Shown piece after piece: positions 22,045-33,900 of a DNA stretch of 64,000 nt. A program made the position numbers and the translations under genes. The stretch spans positions 2,903,733 to 2,967,732 of the forward strand of contig NC_089175.1 in NCBI RefSeq assembly GCF_947507565.1, read 5' to 3'. The notes below the pieces were generated by a model. That model did not search any database. It was not told where the DNA came from and saw only the letters and a list, made by a program, of their open reading frames with translations. The DNA is from Oscarella lobularis (Eukaryota; Porifera; Homoscleromorpha; Homosclerophorida; Oscarellidae). Numbering within the stretch: position 1 is the stretch's first letter; every line of letters starts with the position of its first letter.

Positions 22045-25000
22045 TCAATCGCTTTTCATCAAATCTTGCAAATCGTCGTCGGCAACAGTAAAAACTTCCG
22101 CTGCCGTTTGCTTTAGACCTTCCTGCAGAAGAGCGCGGCAGAGACGAGCCACCGTTGCAGCTCGCGAATTCATATCTTTCCATTTGGAGAGCATGTTCAT
22201 TGCCTGGTCCCTTTTATTACTTTGATTGTTTGCATTCACTTCCCTGACAATTCCTATGGGAAGCTCCAGTCGTCCGGCTACGTACATCCAGACGTCGCAA
22301 ATCTGTTGTGAGAGATTAATAAGCTCAATGTCCGTGGGATTTCTTTCCAAGGCTGCAATAAGAAAACTTTTGACTGTATAATAAGACTGAGGAAGGCACT
22401 CGTACTTTCAGAGAGCTTTGCTTTCGTAGAATTTTGGTCAAACTACAAACAGAACATTCAATTTTAATTCTTGCTCACATTAGACGTATTTTATACCTGA
22501 GGAAGTCCGCACCACAAGTCAATTCTGCCTCGATGTTCTTTTGTGATCCCGCCTCCGCTTCTATACAAAAGATCGACGCACTTTTGGTCAAGACTATACT
22601 TCCTGTTCTCCAGAACCAAGAAACTATTGCCGGGCAATTCATTACCCTTCTGCGTTACAACGCACTTAGCCACTTGGTAAGAGATATCCAATTTCAATCC
22701 TCTCATGCCTCGCTGCTTCACAGACTCCAGATTTCTCAAGACAAAGCCTCTGGTGTCTGAGGCTCGATCTTTCACTGCATCCTTTGCGTCGTCTGGATCG
22801 CCGTCTGCATTCAGCGACGCAATTAGGCAATCACCGCGATTGTAGTAGAGCATTTCGAGCACGAGACTGTTTCCCAGTCGAAAAACGCACCGATCGCGAC
22901 TGAGCACGAAGTTATCGGTGTAGACTCGAGCGAGACGCGTCACAAGTCGAAAGAATATAGTCTCAGGTATTGCTTGGACATCTTTAGGAAAAACGATGAT
23001 AGGAGGCGGAAATGGCTCGGTGGGGTCATATTTCTCCCAGAACGACGGTCCCTCCAGCTTCTTTTGAATCATACACGGAATCATAACTGCCTGCGAAGAC
23101 AGCTCTGACTGAGGCGGCTCACAGATGATGTCAAGCACTTTGAGAACCTCGAGAACGGTTCCTTGGTCTTTTGGCTCGACGTTAGCATTGATTAGCATAT
23201 CAGATATTAGCTCCTCGCCGAATTCTCCAGATTGGGTTAGCCTGCGCCACGGACGCTTGTACTTAGCCTTTTTTGGCTCCTTAGCCGTTACAAACGCTCC
23301 CACGGCGCTGATAAGCCACTTCGTATCGACAATGACTCGCTCACTGAGACCAGGAACGTTCCAAAAATAGAATATAACGCCAAGTTCGTGGAGAAATTTC
23401 AGAGCTAACAGAGCTTCTTCTTCCGTTTTGATTTTGCATCGTTCAGCGAGTTTAATGGCTGTTTTAACACTTATAATTTTCCCCATTTTCCACGTAACGA
23501 GGAAAATTTCAAAACGTGCCCAAGCTACAGGCATAGGATGCGTTTGGTTTTTTTCTGACCAGTATTGCATAGAGGCGCCGTCGAGTTTGCTTCCGATAGC
23601 CTTGACACCTTCACAACGAGGGTTGTCCCCTTGACCTGATTTGGTATTGTCAATTGAGAAAAACCACCTATCAGCGTCATCTGGTCTGACAATGTGATCT
23701 TCACATTTCAGATTGCGAATTAGCTTGTCCAGCTCCTCATTTTGAGTTTTTAGGAACTCTTCACAGTTTGGCATTTTTCTCACTTTGTCCATGTGAGTGG
23801 CCCCGATCAGAATAGGTGGGTACTTGACGCCCAGATCTTCGCCGAGATATGGAGAAGTGACATCAGATGGGTGAGAAATGCAAATCGATGTAAACCAGTG
23901 ACGGGGAAAGTCACGATTATATAGAAGGCTTGACAATGTTAAAGAAAGATCTTGTGACTGCGTGTTGCCTCGAAATGACGACTTTGCCAGATCACCGAGA
24001 GGTATGCTAATGTCGATGGCCAGCAAATAAGCACAGACTGTGTAGAGTGACTCAGTTGGCATTAATGCAGCGTGAGTTGTGAGATACGTTTCTTGGCCAC
24101 CCAAGTCCCAGAGTAATTTTGTACTTACTTCATAATTTTCAAGACTTGAAAGGGCTTCGTTTGATTCAAAATAATCAGCAACCATCTGGTGCTGTTTTTC
24201 CGTGAGCTTTTCCTCGTTGGTTATGTGGTCAATGTATTCTAATTCCTATTATATAAAAACAATAAACGGGCGTTTGACATACAGACGCCATTCTTACTGC
24301 GACATCGCAACTTTCGCGTTGTTCAATGAAATTTCTCTCACACTTATCAATTTCAGTTTGAGGGTCTTTGTCTTGAGATTCCTGCACTCCCCGTTTAACC
24401 TACACATCACTGACTCAGATCCTAGTATTTCTCCAAGAAAAAATGCACGTGCCTTTTCTCGTTCTTCAAACTCCGTTACAGCATAAAAAGTAGTACAAGC
24501 CTCTCCAAGTATATTCTAAACCAAAATTTATACATGTACATGGAATTATTTATTTATTTATTTCAACGTAACTAAAATTAAGTGTACAGTATTATCAATC
24601 TTACTGTCTCTTCTCTCTTTCTGGTTATCACGTATCCTGCTGCAAAGTACTGGTCTAAATATTGGCCTTCATGAACCTCATGTGCTGCCCATGCATCGTG
24701 CCCTTTTTTCCCTTCTGCTGCCGTTACGGCGACCTCAATTGCAATACCATCAGTGCTAGGATTGACAGGTTTGAAAGGACGATCCAAAAGAGAGTTGATA
24801 AAGCAGGACTTTCCAGCACCGTCTTTGCCGACAACCATCAAGCGATATCGATTGACTGGAATTGATCCAGAAGCGAGGGCTTTAGTGTAGACGCTCTGAT
24901 CCTCGCGTGAAGAAATGGGTCCAAGGTAATCTATGAAGTTGGAATTAACACTGATCACTTACACGATATAATTATTCACCGTCAGCAAAAAAGTTCCGAT

Positions 25001-25361
25001 GGGAGCTGCCGAACCGATAGACAGCGCGCATCATCTTTCGTGCGACAAATTGAAGTTCGCTGCGTCGTTTGAGAATGCTCACAAACCTATCAAACGAGGT
25101 CTCTCCTCTTCGCGGTAAAATGTCCACAAAGAGACGACGCGTTGCTGCAGGAGAACTCCAACTCATAGCTCGATACTCCTTCTCGGTGATAAGTCCATCG
25201 GCCAAAAGATCGTCACGGATACGCATCGGCTCCACAAGAAACAGTGAAGGAACATCTCGTACTACATGCCACTTTTCAGCGTTATCTAGGTAATACAAAG
25301 AATGGGGACCGGACAGGGAGAAGAGCGCCCCGCGGTCAGCACTCATTGTGAAATCAGACAT
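22045..25361 (-). CDS. CARD-Roc-COR-Death domain protein (Roco copy 2)
   Basis: Exons: 24980-25361, 24605-24930, 24480-24515, 24298-24381, 22497-24245, about 22408-22443, and 22045 to about 22350. The first exon starts MSDFTMSADRGALF and residues ~45-115 look like a CARD death fold (RIRDDLLADGLITEKEYRAM, then DILPRRGETSFDRFVSILKR). It splices GAC G|AT TAC into the Roc domain with GKDGAGKS, WDLGGQE and ATHMDK. COR follows, then a C-terminal Death domain (LSQQICDVWMYVAGRLELPI to DDDLQDLMKSD). From the Roc domain on it is a close duplicate of the gene at 17013. Two death-fold domains flanking a Roco GTPase would suit a signalling scaffold. I know of no standard family with exactly this order. 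Confidence 0.82.
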
Positions 25362-26449
25362 CGAGCGATCACAGGGACTCCCTGCCTGGACTAGGGCTCC
25401 ACACTGGGCTGGGCCGGCTCCACAAGGCCTAGCGCGCGCTCACGCGTTTGGGATGCCCAGGCTCCACAGGAAACAGAGAAAGGACATGTTGCCCATGCAA
25501 CAGAAAAAATCTGCAAACTTTTTGGCAGTGCATGTGGTCAGATGCATCTATCCTCTGCCGGCCTGATTGATAGCCTGTGACAGAGGACGTAGAGCTGCAC
25601 TGCATAATCATTGATGCAGTTGAGTTGTAACGCACGCAGCACACATTCATTGGGTGGTCCGCTATTTTAGGTCATTCATATGTTCTGCATTCAATCATCA
25701 CTCGTGACGCCTATAGCCTGTACGCGGTGCAGCACTTTAGCTTCAGCACGCTCGATCAGCCAGCACCGGCAGTAAGTTCTGAACTGTGTCGAGTTCAAGT
25801 GGGTGTCTAAAGAAATCACCAGCCGGGCGCTGCTCTGCTGACGGAGTAGAGCTGAGTGGTAATTTTATTTGCCCAAAGGTTTCTTCTGCTCGCGCGCCGT
25901 TTATAGTCCGTATATTTTCCACGTGACCGTGCATGCAGCTACACGTCCAACTAAAGAGAGTCACCTTAGTCACCTTCTGAGCGCGGGGCGGAGTGGGAAC
26001 CCCAGGCTCCCTCGCATCGGTCTCACATTTCATTATGTCCATGTATAGTTGCATGCCGTGATGTACAAAAGACAGTCTTCTTTTTAGTTAGGCGGGCTTA
26101 AAAACTGATGAATTCAGCATGAAAGTTATTTTATGAATTGCTAAATAATCTAATGAACCAAAAACGTTGACGGAGTCGTCATTAATATATGACCCGGAGA
26201 GAGAGTCCCCATTATGCAAGTCCCCGGGGATTCCCGGAGTCCCCTGCGATTTGAAATACAGAACAGAACGAACCAACCAACTTGAAGCATCAACAAACGT
26301 TTTGTGTGAGGTGACAGTTGTCGCTCGCATTCTTAATTAATTCCAAACTTCTGTACTTGGACTGATCGTACCACAGTCGCAGGCGCAATAGCGTTATTTA
26401 ATTAAACGTTGCGTTTTTTTCAGTCAGAAGTTTCAGTGATCAGAGTTAC
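25362..26449. other. Intergenic region
   Basis: No supported gene. A GC-rich near-palindrome (AGTCCCCGGGGATTCCC, about 26219) and two short low-complexity patches are the only structures seen. The region between the CARD-Roco start and the coiled-coil gene could hold both promoters. Confidence 0.45.
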
Positions 26450-26856
26450 ATGGAACAAACGCAGAAACTTGAAAGTAAAACTTTGGCTACCGTGGCAATA
26501 CCGGCTTCGTGCGGCTGGGCAAGGAAGTCCTCCGCCGCCATCTTTCCACATCATACATCCTGCCAGTCAGCTTTAAATAACAAAAGCAGCAAGCGTGACA
26601 CCGTGCTAGCAATGCTGTTGGCCTTGACAATCTTCTACAGAGGCAACTCGACGTCCGCCGTGAGAAATGAATCAAATGCTAGTATTCCATCTCCAGGTGC
26701 TTAGTTTTTTGCATAATTAAGATGAATGGGACAAGACTAAGCTTAGGTTTCACACTAGATTCTTGTTTTGACGAAATAGACGCATTCTACATGGTGTGTC
26801 TTACTGTACATATTTGTATAATTATGACAAAATATTTTCCATATAATTGCTTGTAG

Positions 26857-28625
26857 GAACTTAGCAGATTGAGTCGTCTCAGTGAAGCTGAAAGAAAACG
26901 CGGCGACAAGTTAGAGTTTAAGCTAAAACAAAAAGAAGTTATAATAAACGAACTGATGACACCAGTAAAAGATGCGACTGACATTGAAATGCTCAAACAG
27001 CTTGAATTGGAGGTAAAACTTGCTATCGGTATATGCGCCTCAGTCACAGCATCTTGTAACAAATCTTTTAAACGGGACAGAGAATTATTACTCGTGACTT
27101 GACGCAACGTATTGAGGAGATCACTGCAGAAAGAGACCAAGTTGAGCAGCAATTTAAGCTCTTAAAGCACGGAATGATGAATTCAATGACACTGTTTCGT
27201 ACGCTGTTGAACGAGTTTGTGGCAGTATGTCTTCAGCTCCCTTGCGCAGCTAAAGGAAGTCAACTCTATAGAGGGTTTGAAGAATTTCAAACGAAAACCG
27301 ACGAACTGATTACAGAGATGAAAGTCGCTGTTCAGTCCGCTCTCTATGTTGCTAGAAACGACGAGACAACAAAAGACCTAGTATCAGAAGACGAAGAAGA
27401 CTTCGGTAAGAGAATCTTTGCCTGTCCAAATTAGCATTTCCAGCTATTGCAGACATTGAGAACATAAATGAAAAGACGGCAAAAGAAATACTTGTTCGAT
27501 ACAAACGGAAGAAGGGCAACGCCGCAAAAGCAACTAATAAGAAAATTATAGATAATTTGCGCCGCGTGAGAGAGGTACTAATAGTACACAGTAAGAGATA
27601 TCCACACTTCACCTTACGTCTAGATGTCTCTGAAAGTCAAGAGCACAGAAGAGAAGCTTGCACACGTACTGGCAGAAAAACAAATGGAAAAAGATGACAG
27701 GCTGCAAGAAATCGCTCGACTTCGTCGCGCGTTGAAAGAGCGCGATAGTCTGTGGGAAGATAGTCACACAAAAGTCGCCGAATCTATGAGAATATTCGTA
27801 GAACAACTTCAGACAACGATCGAAGAGCTGTACAATGAGAAGGAGCAGATGGAGAGACAAATAGCAGAATTGACGGAAAAACACACTGAACTTCAACAAG
27901 GAAATCAATCGTTGACTGCAGAGGTAAGCAGGCTAGAAAGCGAAGCCTCAAACGAGGCTAGAAGAGCAGTGAAAGAACAACTGGAAGAGTTGACTAATCG
28001 AAACGAAGAACTAAAGACTCTAAACAGCAAACTTACGCGCGCAGCAAAAGCGGGTCGTGAAGGCGAATCCGAAGAAAATGCGACATTGAGGAAAAAACTC
28101 GAGGCCCTGCAAAAAGACGTAAGTGATTCTTTAATTGTACCTGCATATATGAAATTTAGAGACTTGAATGATACTTCCATGCAGTGGGAAGCGAAGACGA
28201 TAGAGAACAGCAAGCTCAGACAAGAGAACGCCACGATGAAAGCCGCTCAAAGGAAGAGCCCCCAGGTATATAGGCCAAACCACATGTCGTTGCTAAACTC
28301 TTCCCGCGTCGGGGTGCAGGAATTTCGACCCTCACAACATCTAACACAGCGTAGTGGAAACAGTTCCTTACACGAACTCATGGCCCAGTCTTTACCTTAC
28401 GGAATTGGCTCCGGGTCTCTGCTTAACGATGGAGCGACGGGAACGAGTCTTCCCGGTCTCGGTCGCGAGTTTCCGCAAGGAGGAGGACCGAGGAGTGTCG
28501 CGTCGACGCGCCAGTCGCAAGGCCAGTTGATGCAGTGTCTGAAGTGCTCCGAACGTTTTCCCGTCGCCGAGGTCGAAGACTACGAAAGACACGTGAGAAA
28601 ATGCTACAACATCCAATCGAAATAG
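26857..28625 (+). CDS. Coiled-coil protein with C-terminal C2HC (UBZ-like) zinc finger
   Basis: Exons: 26857 to about 27012 (ELSRLSEAERKRGDKLEFKL), from about 27069 (RIITRDLTQRIEEITAERDQ) to about 27405, about 27444-27573 (AIADIENINEKTAKEILVRY), and 27624-28625. The protein is mostly long heptad-rich helix (KEQMERQIAELTEKHTELQQ). A Ser/Gly-rich linker follows, then the finger CLKCSERFPVAEVEDYERHV with RKC. C-x2-C...H-x3-C after coiled coils recalls the TAX1BP1/CALCOCO and TBKBP1 group of ubiquitin-linked adaptors, but the match is generic. The first exon is unresolved: 26450-26701 is open (MEQTQKLESKTLATVAIPAS, with a hydrophobic stretch and a CCAG|GTGC donor) but its phase does not fit 26857. 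A scaffold or autophagy/immune adaptor role is only a guess. Confidence 0.65.
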
Positions 28626-28934
28626 TGCGACCCTATATACCCCAGCACGCGATACAGTATAGGCCAAAAAAAACGGAACGCCGAATATGAGTGACTAGCG
28701 TAGCATTCGATCCGCTAGCCAAAGCAAATATGTTCTAGAGAAACGTCGACATGGTGCAGTTCACTAGTACGTGTCAAGTCATATCCAATTTTAGGCGTGA
28801 CTAACCTCTAAGACATCTATGATCTCAGCTGAATTACAGATATTTCAGATATTTCGTCATCATCATTGGAACAGTTAGTTGCTAGCCATACATGTACAGT
28901 AGTATTAGAATATGGCATAGAATAAAATGTATAT

Positions 28935-29390
28935 GTCTACTGTGTATTGCGCTCACCTTTGAAATTCAAAAATCCCATAGTCTCGTGACCGCCATACCAA
29001 TCATCTCACGTGATATGCGAGATGAAGGCCGATCGAATCTTCGTCGTTCTCTTCGTCGCCGTCTCGACGAGCAGCGGGGTCCCCTAACTCCCCTGCCGCC
29101 GACTGATCTTCTTTGTACGTCGGCGTCGACGCAGGAGAGACAGGACTTACAAACGCCGCCTGTTTTGGACGAGTACTAGTAGACTTTGTTGCTGCACGGA
29201 TAATCGAGGTAGGGCCTCGTTTACGTGTAAAGCGAGCCCTACCTGTCCTATTTCGAAGTGGGCAGAACTTTCGTGTATCAAAGCTGCGCTGTCTCACTCT
29301 AATTCGTGGTAGACTAGGCGAGAGGAGGCGAGAGGAGCTCCCTTGAAGTCTTCAAAGCGTGCGCTAGACTATAAAAAATTAATTGATTAA
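28935..29390 (+). pseudogene. Broken 5' copy of the rhamnosidase gene
   Basis: The promoter-proximal sequence (CTCGTGACCGCCATA) and first exon from ATG 29022 (MKADRIFVVLFVAVSTSSG) copy 30860-31400 of the gene starting at 30925. A stop appears soon after the signal peptide (GTCCCCTAA). The N-terminal domain segment between PPTDLL and the QKSQDLQTP region is missing, and the copy ends around the SFVYR-type exon. No catalytic part is present. A partial tandem duplication is the simplest origin. Confidence 0.75.
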
Positions 29391-29667
29391 TTAGTCAAAC
29401 TGCAATCGCACATTTGCAAGTAAATCAGGAGGCGAGTAATTTTGGTCACTAATTAGTAACCGTGAGCAATTATGACTTGCATGGCCAGATGCCCGGCATC
29501 AACGTATGTATCAACGGAGCGGAAAATTCTATCTACGCAATTAGCCTGAAAGCGTACACACATTTACGCTGTGGCTACCATTATGTTGGAGACGAACGTC
29601 CATACAGCCCAAAACCTCTGCCTATTCTTTACGTATACATAGCGCGTGCAAACACGTACAAGCAGGT

Positions 29668-30510
29668 TTATTTTAGTTGGCCAACAGCGTGACAAAGGGC
29701 CTGACAATTGGCTTTTTCCGGTTCATAATCAAACTTGACGAGTCGAAATCCTGCTTCGTCTAGAGCTTCCTTAACGACATCTTCCTTCAGAGGCAGAGCA
29801 AAAAACGTCTTCTCTCCAACGCAGTAACCAATTGCTCCAAGAAAGCAATGCAGCACTAACCACGAACCGCTTCCCTTCAGAAAGTTGACTAGTTTCTTGA
29901 CAGACAATTTGTACTGCTCATAAGTGCGACTAGCGACTTCCAAACAAAAAGCCGAACTGACGACGTCAAAACGTTGGTCATAGTCGTTATTTCCCAAAGG
30001 CGTGTCGCTGAGAATGTTGCACGGCACCAGTGACGAGAGTTTGCCTTTGAGTTGGCTGGCCCGACGAATTAGCTCATCGCCATCGTCGTCGGCATTTCGT
30101 TCGAGATCGCAGACGACGTATCGAAAAAAGTCTCTCCAGTCGTTCTGATGTTCCCTAGTGAACGGCGCCTTCTTCCACTCGTCCACCGCGTTCAGGGCGG
30201 AGGGCGAGTAATCGGCAAAGACGATATTTGATGCATACGGTGTCGCACTAATAAGATGAGATACCGCCGCACCTCCTCCAAATTCCAATATAGATGCGGA
30301 ATCTAATGAGAACTCGGCGGTTTTAGTGTAAAAGTCGTGAAGATTTTTCAAGACGAAAGGTTCAACGACGTTGTCGACGGGAGGCTCGTTGAAGTAATTC
30401 TTTTTGACATAGGCGTTGGCGTCGAAGTCGCGGATGTAGTCCTCGCCGTAGGAAAGGCGCTGCGGCAACTCGCCGCTTTCATATTGAACTTTGGTCCTGG
30501 TCGTGGTCAT
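29668..30510 (-). CDS. PNMT/NNMT/INMT-family SAM-dependent N-methyltransferase
   Basis: A single-exon, 280-residue protein, close to the usual ~265-280. Visible family features: the N-terminal FDANAYVKKNYF (family F-x-P..YL..YY pattern), SAM motif I ILEFGGGAAVSHLISA, FADYSPSALNAVDEWKK for the adenosyl/ribose contact region, DWRDFFRYVVCDLE, CNILSDTPLG, FDVVSSAFCLEVASRTYEQY, and LKGSGSWLVLHCFLGAIGYCVG with the conserved YxVG. The family methylates small amines or nicotinamide in the cytosol; the substrate cannot be read from the sequence. ATG 30508-30510 starts MTTTRTKVQYESG. It is transcribed divergently from the rhamnosidase, about 415 bp apart. Confidence 0.9.
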   Translation of the reverse strand: MTTTRTKVQYESGELPQRLSYGEDYIRDFDANAYVKKNYFNEPPVDNVVEPFVLKNLHDFYTKTAEFSLDSASILEFGGGAAVSHLISATPYASNIVFADYSPSALNAVDEWKKAPFTREHQNDWRDFFRYVVCDLERNADDDGDELIRRASQLKGKLSSLVPCNILSDTPLGNNDYDQRFDVVSSAFCLEVASRTYEQYKLSVKKLVNFLKGSGSWLVLHCFLGAIGYCVGEKTFFALPLKEDVVKEALDEAGFRLVKFDYEPEKANCQALCHAVGQLK

Positions 30511-30581
30511 CGCCTATAGAGGCGTTAGATAGGAGCATGAAAGAAGCTAGAAGGTTGGGAAAACCGGGGTCTTAGTTGTAT

Positions 30582-30719
30582 ACATTAGGCTAGCCTTTTA
30601 CCCAGACCCTTTCTCGCTCCCGGATGCTCCTTTCTCGGGAGCATCCGGGAGCGAGAAAGGGTCTGGGTAAAAGTACGGATCTTAGGTAAAAGCCCTGGGG
30701 TAAGAGGCTAACATTAGGC
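30582..30719. mobile_element. Foldback MITE-like element with perfect 9-bp target duplication
   Basis: The element at 30591-30710 (120 bp) is flanked by ACATTAGGC on both sides (30582-30590 and 30711-30719). Its ends, TAGCCTTTTACCC and the complement of the far end TAGCCTCTTACCCC, are inverted repeats. Inside, 30596-30630 and 30638-30672 are 35-bp perfect inverted arms around a 7-nt loop. A 9-bp duplication is typical of MuDR-type transposases (established), so a non-autonomous Mutator-like element is likely. It sits between the methyltransferase and the rhamnosidase promoter. Confidence 0.8.
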
Positions 30720-30924
30720 CTACAACATACCAATGCCAATGTCATAGCTAGGCGTGAATGTAGAGGCATCTCACATACAGTACTGCATTTTGTCATCATC
30801 ATCGAAATTGCTCAACGTGTAGACAGGATATGGGCAGCGTTGAATGAACTGTATTGTGCTCACCTGTAAAATTCGAAATCATAGTCTCGTGACCGCCATA
30901 ACAATCATATCACGTGATTGCGAG

Positions 30925-33900
30925 ATGAAGGTCGATCGAATCTTCGTTGTTCTCTTCGTCGCCGTCTCGACGAGCAGCGGGGGTCCCCTGCCGCCGACGG
31001 ATCTCCTTTGTACGGAACGACTGTACGGCTTCTGCCTCTCGTGACCGCGTTTCTTCTCTTCCGGTGCGAAGCCAACAATCTTCCGAGCAGCCACGGCGCT
31101 GCCGTCGTCGGCGTCGACAAACCGACGTTCTCCTGGCTTCCGCGACATACGGAGAGAACGGGAAATCAGACTGCGTATCAAGTTGTCGTCTATGCGTCGA
31201 CGCAGAAGAGTCAGGACTTGCAAACGCCCGTCTTGGACAGGTAGGGCTCTCTTACTACGAGTGTGCACGTAAACGATGCCTACCTCGAGTATGCGTGCAG
31301 CGGGAAAGTCTACTCGTCCTATTTTCGAAGTGTTGAAGTGGGAAGAAGTTTCGTTTATCGAAGCTACGCTGTCTATTCGTGGAAGGTAGGAGCTCCCTTG
31401 AAGTCTTCCAAGCGTGCGCTAGTCACTAGACTATTAATTAATCGAATTTATTAATTTCAAATTTTATTTACAAGTGTAATACTTTAGGTTAGGTGGTGGG
31501 ATGAAAACGATGAAGTGTCGGAGTACAGCGAGCAATCGGTTATCGAGGCAGCAATGACCAATCAGGTTCTTTGCAGTCAAATCTAATGCATAGAAGATTT
31601 CTTTTGAACCAAATCTCACAGGATCAATGGAGTGATAGTTTGTGGATTGCAGCTCCCAACTCAATTCAGGGAGCACCGTATCTCAGAAGCCCTGAATTCT
31701 CGATTTCAGTAATTTTCAGTGGAAATGGGTTGTCCATCTTCTAACTCTCTTCGATTTTCGCACAGAATTCCTCTAATTCAACCGTGAAACGCGCCAGAAT
31801 CTACGCATCTGGTTTAGGCTTCTTTCGCTTGTACGTAAACGGAAAGCGAATCGGTGACGACGCTCTGGTTCCGGGATGGACAAATTACAAGCAAGTTTAT
31901 CTCTTAGAAAGAACGCATTATTACTGATGCACGAATCCGTTTAGCAAACGAGCGTTGTACGTCGCCTACGACGTCACAAATTATCTAAGCATCGACATGA
32001 ACGTAGTAGGGGCAATCTTGGGCTTGGGCTGGAGAGACAGGGTCAGAAATAAATAAATAATAAAAATTCCAGTCACCGTGGGACTCTGAATAGGACGTGT
32101 TTACGCCACATGATGAAGTTCCCCCAGGTGATACGATGGCAAGCGTATTTCGCATGAAAGTAAGAGACGCAGAAATGGGTGATAAAAGGTTGGACTGCTT
32201 GTATAGCTTGTGATTGCGACTCACGAAGACCCGGAAACGTATTACGCGCCTCTCACAAGCGGATCAAATTGGACAGCTGCTCCATCGCCAATCACCAGCA
32301 GTTCTATTTACAATGGAGAGACATACGGTTGCCTATAAAACTCAATCTACTGTGCTTCCTATATTTATTTTCTCACGTAGATGCTCGTCTCGAGAAGACT
32401 GGGTGGAATGAAGTTGGATACAAGCCTGACAACACGTGGAAAGCGGTGACAGTGCTATGTGCTATGATGAAAGTCCTCTCAACTTTGAGACTAGGTAATG
32501 CCTGTACCAGGGCCTACTAACGTCATGTCACTTCAGCTGATGCCCAGCATAAAAGTAACCAAGACTCAATATTCATTTTGAAATATATAGTTGTGATTTC
32601 CAGCAACAAACGCCTAACGAGCCGATTGATATTCAACCTTTAGAGGTACGTTGATAGAATGCACAGAATTCCCTTTGAGCGATGGCCAATACTTTGACAG
32701 GACAAGTCGCAGGTCGTCGATTTTGGAAAGAACTTAGCTGGGTACTGCAGGCTGACAGTAAAAGGAGAAGCTGGCACTGTAGTGACACTCAAGTACAGGA
32801 TTTTGATTGCGTATAAGGTTTTAATTTCTTATCTTCACAGACATGCGGAAGTCAAGATGCATCCTCCTTACGGTCCAATGAACGGCAGCCTGTATTTCGC
32901 CAATCTTCGATCCGCTAAAGCGACAGATACGTACATTTTAAAAGGAGATGCGCAAGGAGAGGTTCTGCAATATTCTAATAATAATATAACCGCCATATAA
33001 TGCTCGCTTACCCAGACGTATGAGCCTTACTTTACGTATCACGGTTTTCGCTACGTGCAAGTCTTTGGGTATCCAGGAACTATTCAGGTGTTCCCCGTGT
33101 TGCGAAACACACTTGTCATAGTTTTATTTAATTGATTTTAGGCTCAAGACTTGCTGCAAATTCCGATTCACACCAACGTGAGCGTGGTGAAGACGCTGGA
33201 CACGTCCAGCCTCATTGTGAATGACATTCAGGTAGAGAAATTACGCTTAGAAAACGAAACGAGGCTCCATCTGTTTTCCTCTCTTAGGCAAGCGTGCAGA
33301 ACGGTCATTTGTCGAATCTGATGAGCGTTGTCACTGACTGTCCACAGAGAGACGAAAGACTTGGATGGTTAAATCATATCTTTAAAAAATTTATTGGCGC
33401 AGTGACTGACTATTTCTTTCAAAGGATGGGCGATGCTGGTTTGTCGTCAGACGCTATGGCCCTCGGTTTTGACATGCATGCCTTCTACACAAACATGCTC
33501 AGAAACATCAGAGACGAACAGGTAAACTCCCAAAGGAGAATGCTAATTCCGCGGCTGTAATTTCGTTTTAGGGAGAGGACGGATCTATTCCAGACGTTGT
33601 CCCCTTTTATCGTTACGGCTCGCGGCCAGCAGATCCATCTTGGAGGTGAGTTCTAGCCAAGGGATTTTACAGTCTGGTCTACTTTTTCTTCTCTAGTGCC
33701 GCGTTTCCTCAAATCGTTTTCGTGCTCTTCAAATATTATGGCGATCTGGCAGCAGTACGCGAGAATTACGAAGCCTTGAAACTCTATTTCAAAAATTTGG
33801 AATTTCAAGTACAGTACAGAACTGGGCCGTCTCGCTCGTTTATAATCAACAGCTTCTAGGTACCAGCGACTGGATTGAGCCACATGAAAGGATCATATGG

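Noticed and set aside
30590-30802. 70-codon minus-strand frame across the 30.6 kb palindrome
   Set aside because: It runs through the foldback element and has no homology or splice context.
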